DNA from: Rudaea sp.
GTDB taxonomy: Bacteria > Pseudomonadota > Gammaproteobacteria > Xanthomonadales > Rhodanobacteraceae
Direction of reading: 5' to 3'
DNA length: 8,046 bases
Assembly: GCA_025934455.1 (NCBI GenBank)
Contig: JAICYA010000072.1
Coordinates: forward strand, 1-8,046
The notes beneath the pieces were generated by a model. The model had not been told where the DNA came from, did not search any database, and worked only from the letters and a program-made list of their open reading frames with translations. The position numbers and the translations under genes were made by a program. Of this stretch, positions 6,096-8,046 are shown piece by piece. Numbering within the stretch: the stretch's first letter is position 1; every line of letters starts with the position of its first letter.

Positions 6096-6101
6096 TCGCG
6101 C

Positions 6102-7181
6102 ATGGATGCTTCCACCCGGAAAATCGTGCACATCGACATGGATGCGTTCTACGCCAGCGTCGAACAGCGCGACGATCCGAAGCTGCGCGGCAAACCCGTG
6201 GTCGTTGCCTGGCGCGGCGCGCGCTCGGTGGTGTGCGCGGCGTCCTACGAGGCGCGGCGCTTCGGTGTTCGCTCCGCGATGCCGGCGGTGCGCGCCGAGC
6301 GTCTGTGTCCTCACGCGATCTTCGTGCCACCGGATTTCACGCGCTACCGCGCCGTGTCCAGGCAGGTACGCGAGATCTTCCTGCGCCACACGGACCTGGT
6401 CGAACCGCTGTCGCTCGACGAGGCCTATCTCGACGTCAGCGCGCCGAAATCCGGACTGGATTCGGCCACCGCCGTGGCCAAATCCATCCGCGCTGCGATC
6501 GCGCAGGAAACTGCACTCACTGCTTCGGCGGGCATCGCGCCGAACAAGTTCCTAGCCAAGATCGCTTCGGACTGGCGCAAGCCGGATGGTCTGTTCGTGG
6601 TGCGTCCGCACGAGGCCGAGGCCTTTCTCGCGCCGCTGCCGGTCGCGAAGATTCCGGGTGTTGGCAAGGTCATGGACGCCCGCCTCGCCGCGCTCGGCAT
6701 CCGCACCTGCGCGGACATGCGCCTGCGCGACGTGCGCGAACTGGAACGCCAGTTCGGTCGCTACGGCCGGCGCCTGCACGAATTGGCGCGCGGCATCGAC
6801 GAACGGCCGGTCGATCCCGATCAACTCGTGCAGTCGATTTCCACCGAGGACACGTTCGAGCGCGACCTGCCGTTGCCCGCCATCGAAGCGACAGTCCGTG
6901 CGCTCGCGGCGAAAACCTGGGCGACAAGCCGCAAGACCGAGCGCATCGGTCGCACCGTGGTGCTCAAGCTCAAGACCGCGGATTTCCACCTCCTCACGCG
7001 CAGCCACACGCCGCCGCTGCCGCCGCAGTCGGAGAACGAATTCGTGGAGATCGCCGCGTCGCTGATCGCGCGCGTGGAACTGCCGGCGACAACGCTTTAC
7101 CGGCTGGCCGGCGTGGGCCTGTCGAATTTCCGCGACGCGGAAGAGTTCACGCAGCCGGAGCTGTTCGACGCGGCTACTTGA
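6102..7181 (+). CDS. dinB: DNA polymerase IV (Y-family translesion polymerase)
   Basis: A 359-residue Y-family polymerase that copies past damaged bases and lacks proofreading; E. coli DinB has 351 residues. The palm carries the catalytic acids: D12 in HIDMDAFYASVE (10-21), and D106 and E107 in SLDEAYLDV (104-112). Y17 is at the steric-gate position that excludes ribonucleotides. The fingers motif is SYEARRFGVRSAMPA (48-62). The thumb shows SAGIAPNKFLAKIASD (142-157) and a helix-hairpin-helix, KIPGVGKVMDARLAALGI (183-200). The little-finger domain covers about 245-345, with RIGRTVVLKLK (281-291). The C-terminal tail has QPELF (351-355), close to the QLxLF beta-clamp binding motif. ATG at 6102 places the catalytic HIDMDAF where expected; the frame is open farther upstream but that region has no polymerase homology. 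Residues 35-95 resemble Xanthomonadaceae DinB as I recall it. No LexA box is visible, so damage control is unproven. The end overlaps msrA by 8 nt. Confidence 0.95.
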   Translation: MDASTRKIVHIDMDAFYASVEQRDDPKLRGKPVVVAWRGARSVVCAASYEARRFGVRSAMPAVRAERLCPHAIFVPPDFTRYRAVSRQVREIFLRHTDLVEPLSLDEAYLDVSAPKSGLDSATAVAKSIRAAIAQETALTASAGIAPNKFLAKIASDWRKPDGLFVVRPHEAEAFLAPLPVAKIPGVGKVMDARLAALGIRTCADMRLRDVRELERQFGRYGRRLHELARGIDERPVDPDQLVQSISTEDTFERDLPLPAIEATVRALAAKTWATSRKTERIGRTVVLKLKTADFHLLTRSHTPPLPPQSENEFVEIAASLIARVELPATTLYRLAGVGLSNFRDAEEFTQPELFDAAT

Positions 7182-7794
7182 GCCACTCGTGGAATTTCTT
7201 GCGCGCCTTAGCCACCTTCGGCGCCACCACGAGCTGGCAATACGGCTGCGTGCCGTGCAGGCGGAAATATTCCTGATGATAGTTTTCCGCCTTGTAGAAC
7301 ACAGTGAACGGTTCGACCTGCGTCACGATGCGGCCATTCCATTCGCCGCTCGCTGCGGTTTCGGCGATGGCCTTTTCGATCGCCGCCTTCTGCGCGGCAT
7401 CACGGTAGAACGCGACGGAGCGGTACTGTGATCCGACGTCGTTGCCCTGACGGTCGACGGTGGTCGGATCATGAATGGTGAAGTAGACGCGCAGCAGCAC
7501 ATCCAGCGGCATCACGGACGGATCGAACACGATCTGCACGACTTCGGCGTGTCCGGTCGTGCCGCTGGAAACCTGTTCGTAGTCGGGATTGGCGACGTGC
7601 CCACCGGCGTAACCCGAAGTCACGCTGACCACACCCTTGAATTCCTCGAACACGGCTTCAAGGCACCAGAAGCAGCCGCCGCCCAGGGTGATGGTTCGCG
7701 CATTCGCCGGGATCGCGGCTTTTTCGACGGACGCGGCCTGCGCCCCGAGCGAGGTGACGATCATGAGAATTCCTGCGAGCAGTTGGCGGAGCAT
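7174..7794 (-). CDS. msrA: Peptide-methionine (S)-S-oxide reductase MsrA, exported
   Basis: A 206-residue protein (E. coli MsrA has 212) that reduces the S-epimer of methionine sulfoxide in oxidised proteins. Family landmarks are all present: the catalytic GGGCFWCLEAVF (38-49) with nucleophile C41 and a second cysteine C44, then GYAGG, the TGHAE motif, HDPTTVDRQGNDVGSQYRS, ENYHQEYF and a C-terminal YCQLVVAPKV with C186 as the probable resolving cysteine. Residues 1-20 (MLRQLLAGILMIVTSLGAQA) form a signal peptide, so the enzyme acts in the periplasm on oxidised envelope proteins. No MsrB domain is fused. The ATG at 7794 is chosen over an in-frame ATG at 7845, because it starts the signal peptide directly; the longer form would begin inside the hairpin after aceE. 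Its ribosome-binding site is weak (GGAA). It lies 81 nt after aceE on the same strand, and its TAG overlaps the end of dinB. Confidence 0.95.
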   Translation of the reverse strand: MLRQLLAGILMIVTSLGAQAASVEKAAIPANARTITLGGGCFWCLEAVFEEFKGVVSVTSGYAGGHVANPDYEQVSSGTTGHAEVVQIVFDPSVMPLDVLLRVYFTIHDPTTVDRQGNDVGSQYRSVAFYRDAAQKAAIEKAIAETAASGEWNGRIVTQVEPFTVFYKAENYHQEYFRLHGTQPYCQLVVAPKVAKARKKFHEWLK

Positions 7795-7835
7795 GGAAGG
7801 TTCCAGCGAGGCAGTCGGATAACAAGACCCCGCCG

Positions 7836-7862
7836 CACGCCGCATTCTTTCAATGCGGCGTG
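7836..7862 (-). terminator. Perfect 11-bp hairpin downstream of aceE
   Basis: CACGCCGCATT (7836-7846) and AATGCGGCGTG (7852-7862) are perfect reverse complements around a 5-nt loop, GAAAG when read on the minus strand. The hairpin begins 13 nt after the aceE stop codon. The tract downstream on the minus strand is CGGCGGGGTCTTGTTAT, which is not a proper T-run. It is therefore either a weak terminator that lets some transcription into msrA, or a stabilising 3' structure of the aceE mRNA. Confidence 0.55.
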
Positions 7863-7875
7863 AACCACGCAGCCA

Positions 7876-8046
7876 TCACACCCCCAGCGGATTGGGTTTC
7901 TCCGGATCGAGTTTCCAGGTCTTGATCGCGCGGGCGACGTCCTTGGCCGTCATCTTGCCATCGGCGGCGAGTGCGGCGACGGCGGCGTGGGCGATCCAGC
8001 GCGCGTCGATCTCGAAGAATTCGCGCAGGTGTTCGCGCGTGTCCGA
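7876..8046 (-). CDS. aceE: Pyruvate dehydrogenase E1 component, C-terminal 56 residues only
   Basis: The last 56 codons and TGA of a gene running in from the right edge. The peptide starts SDTREHLREFFEIDARWI and ends with DPEKPNPLGV. This matches the C-terminus of homodimeric pyruvate dehydrogenase E1 (AceE; E. coli ends DTRENLRRHFEVD...KVNP, from memory), including the DTR-x2-LR-x2-FE-x-D signature and the closing D-x-(E/D)K-x-NP. AceE, about 890 residues in full, decarboxylates pyruvate with thiamine diphosphate and passes the acetyl group to the E2 lipoyl domains of the pyruvate dehydrogenase complex. The active site lies outside the window. The next gene on the strand is msrA, so aceF and lpd do not follow directly, unlike the E. 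coli order. The identification rests on the C-terminal tail alone. Confidence 0.8.
   Translation of the reverse strand, partial: SDTREHLREFFEIDARWIAHAAVAALAADGKMTAKDVARAIKTWKLDPEKPNPLGV

Larger units (their letters stand above)
5952..6101. other. Divergent intergenic region between DUF4124 gene and dinB
   Basis: This is the longest non-coding stretch in the window, 150 nt, and must carry the promoters of both flanking genes. It holds the weak DUF4124 promoter candidate, the alternative GTG start at 5987, a 5-bp CGGCG/CGCCG hairpin near 6050, a GTAG-N8-CTAC inverted repeat at 6066-6081 and a CACAAT hexamer 6 nt before the dinB ATG. No E. coli-type LexA box (CTGT-N8-ACAG) is present. No RNA gene is evident. 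Confidence 0.6.

Noticed and set aside
5763..6101. N-terminal extension of DinB
   Set aside because: The frame is open but the translation is Arg-rich and unrelated to polymerase. It overlaps the DUF4124 gene on the other strand, and known DinB proteins begin close to the HIDMDAF motif.
5972..7276. Plus-strand open frame of 434 codons overlapping all of dinB
   Set aside because: It is an out-of-frame reading of dinB with Arg/Gly/Ala/His-rich low-complexity composition and no recognisable motif. DinB in the other frame has full catalytic residues.
7795..7845. Longer N-terminus for MsrA
   Set aside because: It would put 17 extra residues before a good signal peptide and start inside the post-aceE hairpin.
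1..8046. CRISPR array, tRNA, rRNA, insertion sequence or phage remains
   Set aside because: I saw no regularly spaced direct repeats, no tRNA-like cloverleaf or CCA end, no transposase or integrase motif and no flanking inverted repeats.

Overview
The window is GC-rich, densely coding chromosomal DNA from what is most likely a gammaproteobacterium of the Xanthomonadales/Lysobacterales. The main support is the DNA polymerase IV sequence, which resembles Xanthomonadaceae-type DinB as I remember that family, together with an AceE tail of the gammaproteobacterial homodimeric type. The genus cannot be fixed from the sequence alone. I see no insertion sequences, phage genes, tRNA, rRNA or CRISPR repeats, and gene content and codon use look like core genome.

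Layout from left to right. A glycolate-oxidase-type iron-sulfur subunit (GlcF-like, minus strand, C-terminus cut by the left edge; 1-1148) diverges across a 65-nt gap from a plus-strand pair. That pair is a secreted DUF1800 protein (1214-2725) followed 11 nt later by a Tat-exported DUF1501 protein (2737-3921). These two families commonly occur together, and their joint function is unknown. A small class I O-methyltransferase follows (3984-4637); its Shine-Dalgarno lies inside a perfect 7-bp hairpin. It ends exactly where a convergent minus-strand lipoprotein gene ends (4638-5357). Upstream of the lipoprotein on the same strand is a small secreted cysteine protein with two DUF4124-like units (5406-5951). 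The 48-nt gap between those two genes is almost filled by a 42-nt imperfect inverted repeat. DinB (DNA polymerase IV, plus strand, 6102-7181) diverges from the DUF4124 gene and overlaps by 8 nt the convergent end of a periplasmic MsrA (7174-7794). The right edge holds the last 56 codons of aceE (pyruvate dehydrogenase E1; 7876-8046), followed by an 11-bp perfect hairpin before msrA.

Most genes are independent housekeeping or envelope functions. The only clear operon is DUF1800-DUF1501, possibly continuing into the methyltransferase. DUF4124-lipoprotein is a likely second unit. Five of the products carry export signals: DUF1800, DUF1501, the lipoprotein, the DUF4124 protein and MsrA. No stretch longer than 150 nt lacks a gene. 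I found no convincing new multi-gene system. The points worth a second look are the DUF1800/DUF1501 pair, the three intergenic hairpins, the duplicated C-x13-C protein, and the shared leaderless-type geometry upstream of glcF and dinB.
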